From contig NZ_JABJRA010000003.1 of assembly GCF_013155365.1 (NCBI RefSeq), forward strand, positions 62,001-126,000: a stretch of 64,000 nt of DNA, written 5' to 3'. The first letter of the stretch is position 1; each line of letters opens with the position of its first letter. A program made the translations under genes and the position numbers. Under the pieces are notes generated by a model. That model had not been told where the DNA came from. It searched no databases and was given only the letters and a program-made list of their open reading frames with translations. The stretch is from Nocardioides sp. zg-DK7169 (lineage in GTDB: Bacteria > Actinomycetota > Actinomycetes > Propionibacteriales > Nocardioidaceae). Of this stretch, positions 43,474-51,156 are shown piece by piece.

Positions 43474-45552
43474 ATGTCGATCGGGATCTCCGAGGAGCAC
43501 GTCGAGCTCGCAGCGACCCTGCGCAAGTGGGCGTCCTCGCTGGGCGGGACGGAGCTGACCCGCACCGCGGAGGAGGACGCCCACGCGACCTTCGCCGAGG
43601 CCTGGTCGGCGGCGCAGGAGATGGGGATCACCACCATCGCGCTGCCCGAGGCGGCCGGCGGCGGCGGTGGCACGGTGCTCGACGTGGCGGTCGCCCTCGA
43701 GGCCTGCGCGCACGAGCTGGTCCCGGGCGCGTTGCTCGGTCCTGCCGTGGCGAGCCTGCTGCTCGGCTCCTCCGAGCACGCCGCGACCCTCGCCGAGGGC
43801 GCGGTCGTCGGGCTCGCGCTGGGCGACGTCGTCTGGGACGCCCCCCAGGCCACCCACGTCCTGCTCGCGACGCCGGGCGACGCCTGGGTGCTCGCCCCGC
43901 GGGAGGCCGTCGAGCTTGACCTCGCCGCGCCCGGGCTCGACCTCACCCGCCGGTTCGGCACGGTCCGTCTGGTCGACGACGCGGCGGCCGTCGCGGTGCC
44001 CGGTCTCACCACCGCCCGGGTCCGGCGCGCCGCGGTCACGCTGGCGGCCGCGGAGGCCTCCGGCCTGGCCCGCTGGTGCCTGGCGACGGCGGTCGACTAC
44101 GCCAAGGTTCGCGAGCAGTTCGGCCGCAAGATCGGCAGCTTCCAGGCGATCAAGCACCTGTGCGCCGAGATGCTCGAGCACGCCGAGACCGTCACCAGCC
44201 TCGCGTGGGACGTCGCCAACGCGGCCGACGCCGGCGACGACGCGCAGTGGACCTACGCCAGCGACGTGGCCGGTGCCCTCGCCTTCGACGCCGCCCTGGA
44301 GGTCGCGAAGTCCTGCATCCAGGTGCTCGGGGGGATCGGCTTCACCTTCGAGCACGACGCGCACTTCTACTACCGGCGCGCCAGCGCCCTGCGCGGCCTG
44401 CTCGGCAGCAGCGACGCCGCCGCGCTCCGGCTCGCGTCCCGCGCGGCCGCCGGCGAGCGTCGCCGGCTCGACGTCGACCTGGAGGGACGCGACGAGGCGC
44501 TGCGCCCCGAGGCACGCGACACCGCCGCCCGGATCGCCGCGCTCCCGGACGCCGAGCGCCGCGCCGCGCTGGTCGACAGCGGCTACCTGACCCCGCACTG
44601 GCCCACGCCGTACGGCCTGGGCGCGGACGCGGTGCGGCAGCTGGTCATCGACCAGGAGCTCACCCGCGCCGGCGTGGAGCGACCGGACCTGGTGATCGCC
44701 GGGTGGGCGCTCCCGACCATCCTCGAGCACGGCACCGAGGAGCAGCGCGAGCGCTTCGTGCGGCCCTCGCTGCTCGGCGAGCTGGTGTGGTGCCAGCTCT
44801 TCTCCGAGCCCGGCGCCGGATCGGACCTCGCCTCGCTGCGCACCCGCGCCGAGCGGGTCGAGGGCGGCTGGCGCCTCAGCGGGCAGAAGGTGTGGACCTC
44901 GGTGGCCCACCGCGCCGACTGGGGCATCTGCCTGGCCCGCACCGACCCCGAGGCGCCGCAGCACCGCGGGATCACCTACTTCCTCGTCGACATGCGGAAC
45001 TCCGAGGGCATCGAGGTCCGCCCGCTGCGCGAGATGACCGGCGAGGCGCTGTTCAACGAGGTCTTCCTCGACGACGTCTTCGTGCCCGACGGCTGCGTGG
45101 TCGCCGAGCCCGGTGACGGCTGGCGGCTGGCCCGCACCACGCTCGCCAACGAACGCGTCGCGATGGCCTCCAGCCGCCTCGGCACCAGCACCGAGCGGGC
45201 CGTCGAGCTCGCCGCAGCGGGTCTTGGCGAGGCCGACCTGGTCAAGGTCGGCCGCGCCGTCGCGCTCTCGACCGTCTGCTCGCTGCTCGGCGTGCGGACC
45301 GTCATGCGCTCGCTGGCCGGACGCGGACCTGGCCCGGAGTCGTCGGTGGCCAAGCTGCTCGGCGTCCGCAGCCGCCAGGAGGGCTCCGAGCTGGTGGTCG
45401 CGCTCCAGCAGGACCGTCTCGTGGTGCCCGACGAGCAGCTGCGCGCCGACCTGTGGGAGATGCTCAGCACCCGCTGCCTGTCGATCGCGGGCGGTACGAC
45501 GCAGGTCCTGCGCAACGTCGCCGGCGAGCGGATCCTCGGCCTGCCGCGCTGA
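43474..45552 (+). CDS. fadE34: FadE34-type acyl-CoA dehydrogenase, fused two-domain
   Basis: A 692-residue fusion of two acyl-CoA dehydrogenase units. The N-terminal unit (1 to about 325) has VDYAKVREQFGRKIGSFQAI and IQVLGGIGFTFEHDAHFYYRR, its C-terminal ACAD features. The second (about 345-690) has QLFSEPGAGSDLASLRT, WRLSGQKVWTSVAHRADW and SIAGGTTQVLRNVAGERILG. This layout matches FadE34/ChsE3 (Rv3573c, 711 aa), which dehydrogenates the five-carbon side chain of 3-oxochol-4-en-24-oyl-CoA. In mycobacteria it lies next to kstR; here kstR is 4 kb to the left. RBS GGAAGG upstream. KstR-type box in front. Confidence 0.9.
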   Translation: MSIGISEEHVELAATLRKWASSLGGTELTRTAEEDAHATFAEAWSAAQEMGITTIALPEAAGGGGGTVLDVAVALEACAHELVPGALLGPAVASLLLGSSEHAATLAEGAVVGLALGDVVWDAPQATHVLLATPGDAWVLAPREAVELDLAAPGLDLTRRFGTVRLVDDAAAVAVPGLTTARVRRAAVTLAAAEASGLARWCLATAVDYAKVREQFGRKIGSFQAIKHLCAEMLEHAETVTSLAWDVANAADAGDDAQWTYASDVAGALAFDAALEVAKSCIQVLGGIGFTFEHDAHFYYRRASALRGLLGSSDAAALRLASRAAAGERRRLDVDLEGRDEALRPEARDTAARIAALPDAERRAALVDSGYLTPHWPTPYGLGADAVRQLVIDQELTRAGVERPDLVIAGWALPTILEHGTEEQRERFVRPSLLGELVWCQLFSEPGAGSDLASLRTRAERVEGGWRLSGQKVWTSVAHRADWGICLARTDPEAPQHRGITYFLVDMRNSEGIEVRPLREMTGEALFNEVFLDDVFVPDGCVVAEPGDGWRLARTTLANERVAMASSRLGTSTERAVELAAAGLGEADLVKVGRAVALSTVCSLLGVRTVMRSLAGRGPGPESSVAKLLGVRSRQEGSELVVALQQDRLVVPDEQLRADLWEMLSTRCLSIAGGTTQVLRNVAGERILGLPR

Positions 45553-45595
45553 GCCTCGGCGGTCTGTCGCGCCTGTCGCTGCTCTTGCTGGCCGC

Positions 45596-46846
45596 TCAGG
45601 CGGCGCTGCCCTGCCGGGCGCGCCGCCACCGGTTCCAGTGCCAGTGCAGGTGGCGGTCGATCGCGTGCACGACGTGGGTGCTGCGGATCGAGGTGAACAT
45701 GTCGAAGGCGTGCTGGGCGCCCGGCAGCTCGGCGTACGCCACGGTCGCGTTGCCGACCTCGCGCAGCTTCTCGACGAAGCGGCGTGCTTGCTCGACCGGG
45801 ACCAGCCCGTCGTGGGTGCCGTGGATGACGAAGAAGTCCGGCGCGTCCGGGGTCACCCGGAGGATGGGCGAGCCGGCCTCGAAGACCTCGGGCGCCTCGG
45901 CGTAGGTGCGCCCGACCACGCGCGGTGCGAGGAACCGGTCGCGCAGCAGCTCGGCGCTGCGCAGGCCCGTGGAGGCGGCGAAGTCGTAGACGCCGTAGTG
46001 GGGGACCGCCACCTGCACGCTGGTGTCGGCGTCCTCGAAGCCGGGCTGGTAGGCCGGGTCGTTGGGCGTGACCGCGGCGAGCGCGGCGAGGTGCCCGCCG
46101 GCGGAGCCACCGGTGATCGCGACGTAGTCGGGGTCCCCGCCGTACTCGGTGATGTGCTCCTTGACCCAGGCGAGGGCGCGCTTGACGTCGATGATCTGCG
46201 CGGGGAACGGGTCGCGCGGGGCGAGGCGGTAGTTGACCGCGACGCAGACCCACCCCTTCGCGGCGAGGTGGTGCATCAGCGGCAACCCCTGCTGGTCCTT
46301 GGTGCCGATCGTCCAGCCGCCGCCGTGGACCTGCACCAGCACCGGGGCGCCGGACACGTCGCCCTCGGCGGGGCGGTAGACGTCGAGCAGTCCGCGCCGA
46401 CCGTGCTCGGGGGCGTAGGGGATGTCGCGGTCGACGTGGACGGCGAGGTCGCGCACCCGGAAGGGGTAGAGCAACCGACGCCACGGCACCGCGAGCTCCG
46501 CCGGCGTCGGGCGGCTCTCGAGCTCGTCGAGGTAGCCGGTGCCGAGCGCGGTCGTCAGCGCGGCCTCGGTGTCCGTGCGCGCGTGGCGCGACTGTTCCAG
46601 CACCACGCCCAGGCCGACCAGGCTTGCGCCGCCCAGGGCCAGGCCGAGCCGGCTGCGCCCACGCGACCCGCCCCACACGGCGTGCGCCGCGGTGTCGGCG
46701 GCGGTGAGCGCGAACAGGTGCGGCGCGAGCTCGGTCGTCATCCATCCGGGGATGAAGGAGGCGATGCCGCCGCGGAACCCCGGCACCGGTCGAAGGGCGT
46801 TGGCCACGAGGGCCGCCGTGATGATCCGCCGGCGCAGGAACGACAT
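45596..46846 (-). CDS. Alpha/beta hydrolase, HSL-type esterase with membrane N-terminus
   Basis: A 416-residue protein. The first 100 residues hold hydrophobic segments (ITAALVANALRPVPG, LGLALGGASLVGLGVVL) that anchor it. The catalytic domain has the HSL oxyanion motif VHGGGWTIG, the nucleophile in ITGGSAGGHLAAL, the acid in VIHGTHDGLVP and the base in GAQHAF. HSL-family esterases cleave short acyl esters; mycobacterial Lip proteins share this plan. The ATG at 46846 is 7 nt after TAGGAT (minus strand). It lies between steroid genes and could remove acetyl or acyl groups from sterol esters, but this is unproven. Confidence 0.82.
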   Translation of the reverse strand: MSFLRRRIITAALVANALRPVPGFRGGIASFIPGWMTTELAPHLFALTAADTAAHAVWGGSRGRSRLGLALGGASLVGLGVVLEQSRHARTDTEAALTTALGTGYLDELESRPTPAELAVPWRRLLYPFRVRDLAVHVDRDIPYAPEHGRRGLLDVYRPAEGDVSGAPVLVQVHGGGWTIGTKDQQGLPLMHHLAAKGWVCVAVNYRLAPRDPFPAQIIDVKRALAWVKEHITEYGGDPDYVAITGGSAGGHLAALAAVTPNDPAYQPGFEDADTSVQVAVPHYGVYDFAASTGLRSAELLRDRFLAPRVVGRTYAEAPEVFEAGSPILRVTPDAPDFFVIHGTHDGLVPVEQARRFVEKLREVGNATVAYAELPGAQHAFDMFTSIRSTHVVHAIDRHLHWHWNRWRRARQGSAA

Positions 46847-46872
46847 GGCGCACATCCTAGGAGCGGATGTGG

Positions 46873-46959
46873 TCAGCGCCACCCCAGGGCGGGCGCGAGG
46901 TCGTGCAGGACGCTCTCCAGCACGTGGGCGTTGTAGTCGACGCCGAGCTGGTTGGGGAC
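46873..46959 (-). pseudogene. Displaced original C-terminus of the flavin oxidoreductase gene
   Basis: On the minus strand this encodes VPNQLGVDYNAHVLESVLHD followed by LAPALGWR and a TGA at 46873-46875. It aligns with the C-terminus of the oxidoreductase at 50021-51076 (VPNQLGVPYVVHLLESFTTH...), with 18 of 28 residues identical. It is host-like in GC. It has no start and is cut off from its gene by the 3.2-kb island, so it marks the original end of that gene. Confidence 0.85.
46948..46959. repeat. Left attachment-site core (attL)
   Basis: CTGGTTGGGGAC is repeated exactly at 50132-50143. In the oxidoreductase frame it encodes the VPNQ segment. The two copies bound the low-GC island, as expected for site-specific recombination into the gene's 3' end. 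The true crossover may be shorter. Confidence 0.75.
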
Positions 46960-46994
46960 TGCCTAGCGGACACTAGTAATCCGGGGAGGAAGCC

Positions 46995-47727
46995 ATGTCT
47001 ACGACCAAGCGCAGAGCCGCGATCTAGGCTCGCCTCGGTCGGGACAAGGACGGTGATCGCGTCGGCGTTGCTCGTCAGGAGGCGCTTTGTCGGAAGAAGG
47101 CCGACAGCCTCGGTCTTGAAGTTCTCGAGGTCAATCAGACAACGACATTGGGACGTCCAACCTCACGGGCAACAAGCCTCGCAAGGATTGCCAGCGCATG
47201 CTTGCGGATGTCCGCTCCGGTGCCATTGACACGAGCATCGCCTACTCCAACTCGCGGCTCACTCGTTGACCAGCGGAGTGGATTGAGCTGGGTCGCTCTG
47301 GCGGAATCTGGCGCTCTCCAGGTCGAGACGGAGTCCTCCGGAAAGTACGATCTCACCACCGCCGAAGGTCGTGCACTTGCCATTACGGTTGCGGCTTGGG
47401 CCGCTGCCGAGGTCAACCGAATCTCTGGACCTCAGAAGGTCACTTTCCTGACAATGCCCTGGCGGGTAAGCCCAAGCTCCAGCGGCAATGCCCTCGGGTG
47501 GAAGGGGGACGGCATCACAGTGGAACCTGCTGAGGCTGATCTGATCCGGCACGCCGTCACCAAGCTCAGGGCGGGAGGCGGTGTCACGACCATTGCTCGG
47601 GAATGGGAGTCGGCTGGTACTCCTACGCCAGCGGGGGGGGGGCGGGTGAAGCGGGAACACAGCGTGCTCAAGCGTGTACTGTCCGGGTGGCGAACTGCAG
47701 GCGTGCGATTTCTCGCTAGGCTCCAGG
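46995..47727 (+). pseudogene. Degenerate large serine recombinase
   Basis: Reading across frames gives MSTTKRRAAI, a TAG at 47025, then ARLGRDKDGDRVGVARQEAL and CRKKADSLGLEVLEV, a frameshift near 47140, DNDIGTSNLTGNKPRK with VRSGAIDTSIAYSNSRLTR, a TGA at 47267, another frameshift, then SGKYDLTTAEGRALAITVAA and EPAEADLIRHAVTKLRAGGG with TTIAREWESAGTPTPAGG. These are the resolvase and recombinase domains of phiC31-type integrases. The nucleophile serine of the usual RLSRD is Gly (GGT, 47037-47039). A run of ten G (47633-47642) lies near the end, and the zinc-ribbon/coiled-coil third is missing. GGGGAGGAAG precedes the ATG. Confidence 0.85.
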
Positions 47728-47728
47728 C

Positions 47729-49924
47729 ATGCAGACTCTTCAGATCGAGCTTCGCAACTGCCACGGAGTCCGAGAGCTCGACGCTGAGCTTCCGTTCGAC
47801 CGGAAGCGTGCGGTTGCCATCTACGCACCCAACGGCACCATGAAGTCGAGCTTCGCCCGCACCTTTCTGGACTTCTCGCGGGACGAAGAATCGGCGGACC
47901 ATGTTTTCACCGATCGCGAAACCATTCGCAAGATCGCGGACGAAAACGGCGATCAGCCGGATCCCTCTAGCGTGTCGGTGTTCCTGGCGTACGACGAGCA
48001 CTACGTGGCGGACGAGTTCGCGTCCACGCTGCTCGTCAATGCGCCACTTCGCGCAGAGTTCGAGTCCATCAACAAGGGGTTGATGAAGCTTGAGGCCGCG
48101 TTGACGAAGGAGCTGAAGAAGACGGCGCGGACCAAGCAAGATGTGGCAACACTCGTCTCCCAGATCTTCACAAAGCAGGATGACAACTTCTTCGGTGCCT
48201 TGGCGCGCGTGAGCTACGAGGTGGAGCAGCTGGAGGGCACCCCGCTCGCCGATCTCCCGTACGACACGATCTTCAACGCGAGCGTCGAAAGGGTCTTGCT
48301 AGACCCAGCACTTCGGGATTCGCTTAGCGACTATGTGACCCGACTCAACGAGTTGCTGGATAGCTCCGTCTTCTTCAGTCGATCATCGTTTACCTACTAC
48401 AACGCCGAAACCCTGAGCAAGAGCCTCGTTAGTCAAGGCTTCTTCAAGGCCAAGCACTCGCTGCTCCTGACCGGCGACGACAGCCCGAGGGAGGTGGCGA
48501 GCGAGAAGGCCCTGACGGCCCTGATCGCCGAGGAGAAGCAGCGCATCTCGGACGATGAAGAACTGACGAAGAGACTGAATGCGCTGGAGAAGGCGCTGAA
48601 CGCGAACCAGGCCACGCGCGATTTCTTCAAGCTCGTTTCCGATCGGCCCGAACTACTTGCCGAGTTCCAGAACATCGAACTGTTCAAGCAGAAACTCTGG
48701 GTCGCCTATCTCAAGGCGTCGGAGGAACTCGTCGCGGAAGCGGTCGCAAGTCACAAGTCATCCGAGGGACGGCGCAAGGCGATCCTCAAGCAGGCGGTGG
48801 CCGAGCGAACGAGGTGGGAGGAGGTCATCGATCTCTTCAACGCGCGGTTCTCCGTGCCATTCACGCTTGTCCCGCGGAATAGGGAGAAGGTAATGCTCGC
48901 CCAAGAGCCATTCCTCGAACTCGATTTCGACTTCAAGGATGGCGGCGGAGCCTCGCGGGTCGACAGGGAGCACCTGCTCCGAGTACTGAGCACCGGCGAG
49001 AAGAAGGCTCTCTACATCTTGAACATTCTGTTTGAGGTGGAGGCCCGGCGAGGGACGGGTGAGCTGGCGATCTTCGTCATCGATGACATCGCGGACTCCT
49101 TCGACTATAAGAACAAGTACGCCATCATCTACTACCTGCAAGAGATGGAGCAGGAGGAGAACTTCCGCCTGCTGATCCTGACGCACAACTTCGACTTCCT
49201 GCGTACCATCTACGGGCGCGGCGTCGTGGGTTGGGGCCATTGCTTCATGGCAGAGAAGAGTCCTGAACGAGTGAAGCTCAGCAAGATGGCGGGGAACACG
49301 ATCAAGAACCCCTTCACGCTGGATTTCAAGAAGAAGATCTTCATCGATGGGATGAAGCGGATCGCCTGCATCCCCTTCGTGCGAAATCTTATAGAGTACA
49401 GCCGAGGAACCGAAGATGACGACTACTTGAAGCTCACCTCTCTGCTCCACCACAAGACCGACACCGCGTCCATCACGCAAGCTGAGCTCGACACGATATT
49501 CAAGAATGCGCTGGCGGGGTTGCCCGAACAGTCATGGGCAGATCCGAGCGAGCCGGTAATCGACATGATCTACCGCGAAGCAGATGCCTGTCTCGAAGCA
49601 GATGAAGGGGTGAACTTCGCCAACAAGATCGTCCTGTCGATGGCTATCAGGCTCCGTTCCGAGTCGTACATGCTCGGTCGGATCAACGACCCGGCGACCA
49701 CCGACGCCATAGCCAAGAATCAGAACTGGGAACTCTTCAAACTGTTCGATCAGCGCGGAGTTGGTAACGCCGGAGAGCTTGCGCACCTACGCTCGGTGTT
49801 GCTCATGACTCCTGAGAATCTTCACATCAACTCGTTCATGTACGAGCCGATCATCGACATGTCGGACGGCTCGCTCCGTGATCTGTACACGACTATTTCT
49901 GGGCTCGACAAAGCGGCAGTTTGA
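47729..49924 (+). CDS. Standalone ABC/RecF-type ATPase, island cargo (possible defence protein)
   Basis: A 731-residue ATPase of the AAA_13/RecF-like class. The Walker A region IYAPNGTMKSSFARTF (about 31-46) has Met where the usual Gly precedes Lys. The middle (about 100-400) is helical and Lys/Glu-rich, as in coiled-coil insertions (ITKE-type LEAALTKELKKTARTKQD). The ABC signature RVLSTGEKKALYILN is near 416-430, Walker B LAIFVIDDIADSFDYKN near 446-462, and an H-loop LILTHNFDFL near 481-490. The C-terminal 240 residues match no domain I know. TAGGCT (47717-47722) with 6 nt to the ATG is a leaderless promoter. Similar lone ATPases (PrrC/RloC, OLD-like) act in phage defence, but no nuclease domain is recognised, so its function is unknown. 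Confidence 0.72.
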   Translation: MQTLQIELRNCHGVRELDAELPFDRKRAVAIYAPNGTMKSSFARTFLDFSRDEESADHVFTDRETIRKIADENGDQPDPSSVSVFLAYDEHYVADEFASTLLVNAPLRAEFESINKGLMKLEAALTKELKKTARTKQDVATLVSQIFTKQDDNFFGALARVSYEVEQLEGTPLADLPYDTIFNASVERVLLDPALRDSLSDYVTRLNELLDSSVFFSRSSFTYYNAETLSKSLVSQGFFKAKHSLLLTGDDSPREVASEKALTALIAEEKQRISDDEELTKRLNALEKALNANQATRDFFKLVSDRPELLAEFQNIELFKQKLWVAYLKASEELVAEAVASHKSSEGRRKAILKQAVAERTRWEEVIDLFNARFSVPFTLVPRNREKVMLAQEPFLELDFDFKDGGGASRVDREHLLRVLSTGEKKALYILNILFEVEARRGTGELAIFVIDDIADSFDYKNKYAIIYYLQEMEQEENFRLLILTHNFDFLRTIYGRGVVGWGHCFMAEKSPERVKLSKMAGNTIKNPFTLDFKKKIFIDGMKRIACIPFVRNLIEYSRGTEDDDYLKLTSLLHHKTDTASITQAELDTIFKNALAGLPEQSWADPSEPVIDMIYREADACLEADEGVNFANKIVLSMAIRLRSESYMLGRINDPATTDAIAKNQNWELFKLFDQRGVGNAGELAHLRSVLLMTPENLHINSFMYEPIIDMSDGSLRDLYTTISGLDKAAV

Positions 49925-50020
49925 ACGAGGCCCCCCACGCCTATTAGTGCGCACAGGCTGCGATCTTGTGCCGCCCTGGGCAGCCCTCGGTGGAATGTGC
50001 AGTAGTGCATAGTGACGGGC
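49925..50020. other. Gap between the ATPase and the oxidoreductase end
   Basis: These 96 nt separate the convergent ATPase and oxidoreductase genes. A loose GCCGCCCTGGGCAGCC-type pairing (near 49970-49985) is the only structured segment. No gene is seen. Confidence 0.4.
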
Positions 50021-51076
50021 TTAGATCGCGTATCCCTCGACGGGACCGTCGGTGTTCGGCTTCCATCCGAGGGCAGGAGCGACATGCGTTGTGAACGATT
50101 CCAGGAGGTGTACAACATAAGGAACACCCAACTGGTTGGGGACGGTGAGCAGCAGCGTGTCGGCCGCGGCGACCGCCTCGTCGGCAGCGAGCTCGGCGAT
50201 CAGGCGCTCCGGTTCCCCGGCGTACGTCTTGCCGAAGCGGGCGCGGCCGCCCTCGAGCATGCCGACCTGGTCCTGGCTGCCCGCCTCGCCGCCGAAGTAC
50301 GCGCGATCGGTGGCGTTCACGATCGGGAAGATGCTGCGGCTGACCGAGACGCGGGGCTCGCGGTCGTGGCCGGCCTCGCGCCACGCGGCACGGAACCGCT
50401 CGATCTGCTCGGCCTGGAGGCGGTGGAACGGGACGCCGGTGTCCTCGGTGAGCAGCGTCGAGCTCATCAGGTTCATCCCCTTGCGCGCCGCCCACTCGGC
50501 GGTCGCCCGCGACCCGGCGCCCCACCAGATCCGCTCGCGGAGGCCGGGGGAGTGCGGCTCGAGGCGCAGCAGGCCGGGCGGGTTGGGGAACATCGGGCGC
50601 GGGTTCGGCTCCGCGAAGCCGCGGCCCTGGAGCACCTCGAGGAGGACCTCGGTGTGCTCGCGCGCCATGTCCGCGTCGGTGCTGCCCTCCGCCGGGTTGA
50701 ACCCGAAGTAGCGGTAGCCGTCGATCACCTGCTCCGGTGATCCCCGGCTGATGCCGAGCTGGAGCCGCCCGTCCGCGATCAGGTCGGCCGCGCCGGCGTC
50801 CTCGGCCATGTGCAGCGGGCCCTCGTAGCGCATGTCGATCACGCCGGTGCCGATCTCGATGCGGCTGGTCCGTGCTCCGATCGCGGCGAGCAGCGGGAAC
50901 GGCGAGGCCAGCTGGCGGGCGAAGTGGTGAACCCGGAAGTACGCCCCGTCCGCCCCCAGCTCCTCGGCCGCCACGGCCAGGTCGATGGACTGGTGCAGGA
51001 CGTCCGCGGCCGAGCGGGCCTGGGACTGCGGCGAGGGGGTCCAGTGGCCGAAGGACAGGAAGCCGATCTTCTTCAC
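50021..51076 (-). CDS. LLM-class flavin-dependent oxidoreductase with island-derived C-terminus
   Basis: A 351-residue luciferase-like monooxygenase: IGFLSFGHWTPSPQSQARSA at the N-terminus, DGAYFRVHHFARQLASPFPL, IEIGTGVIDMRYEGPLHMAE, LGISRGSPEQVIDGYRYFGF and WWGAGSRATAEWAARKGMN line the flavin barrel. The enzyme uses FMN or F420; its substrate is unknown. GTG at 51076. The last 40 codons (after 50143) are AT-richer, use codons unlike the rest (TTG GGT GTT CCT TAT), and end in PNTDGPVEGYAI, which the original host end lacks. The gene has been repaired by the inserted element and should still be functional. Confidence 0.85.
   Translation of the reverse strand: MKKIGFLSFGHWTPSPQSQARSAADVLHQSIDLAVAAEELGADGAYFRVHHFARQLASPFPLLAAIGARTSRIEIGTGVIDMRYEGPLHMAEDAGAADLIADGRLQLGISRGSPEQVIDGYRYFGFNPAEGSTDADMAREHTEVLLEVLQGRGFAEPNPRPMFPNPPGLLRLEPHSPGLRERIWWGAGSRATAEWAARKGMNLMSSTLLTEDTGVPFHRLQAEQIERFRAAWREAGHDREPRVSVSRSIFPIVNATDRAYFGGEAGSQDQVGMLEGGRARFGKTYAGEPERLIAELAADEAVAAADTLLLTVPNQLGVPYVVHLLESFTTHVAPALGWKPNTDGPVEGYAI
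50132..50143. repeat. Right attachment-site core (attR)
   Basis: CTGGTTGGGGAC, identical to 46948-46959. Sequence to its right is GC-rich host gene; sequence to its left is lower-GC element DNA. The switch in codon style is abrupt here. Confidence 0.75.
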
Positions 51077-51156
51077 CTCGGGCCAACCCGCCGCGGCCCC
51101 GCGATCTTCCCGGGGCCGCGGGCGTGCCGGTAGCCCCGTCGGCCCTGGCAGCCCTG

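Larger units (their letters stand above)
46948..50143. mobile_element. 3.2-kb integrated island carrying recombinase remnant and ATPase
   Basis: Bounded by 12-bp direct repeats, with a period of 3,184 bp. Base composition and codon use are clearly lower in GC than the host (many GAA, AAG, TTC, ATC, and A/T third positions). Contents from the left: broken large serine recombinase, standalone ABC-type ATPase, and about 200 bp ending in a substitute 3' end for the host oxidoreductase gene. There are no terminal inverted repeats or DDE transposase. Without a working recombinase it is probably fixed or needs help in trans. It may be a shrunken integrative element retaining one cargo gene. Confidence 0.82.

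Noticed and set aside
46948-50143. Island as an insertion sequence or transposon
   Set aside because: No inverted terminal repeats, no DDE or HUH transposase; the only mobility gene is a serine recombinase remnant and the direct repeat lies inside a gene's 3' end.
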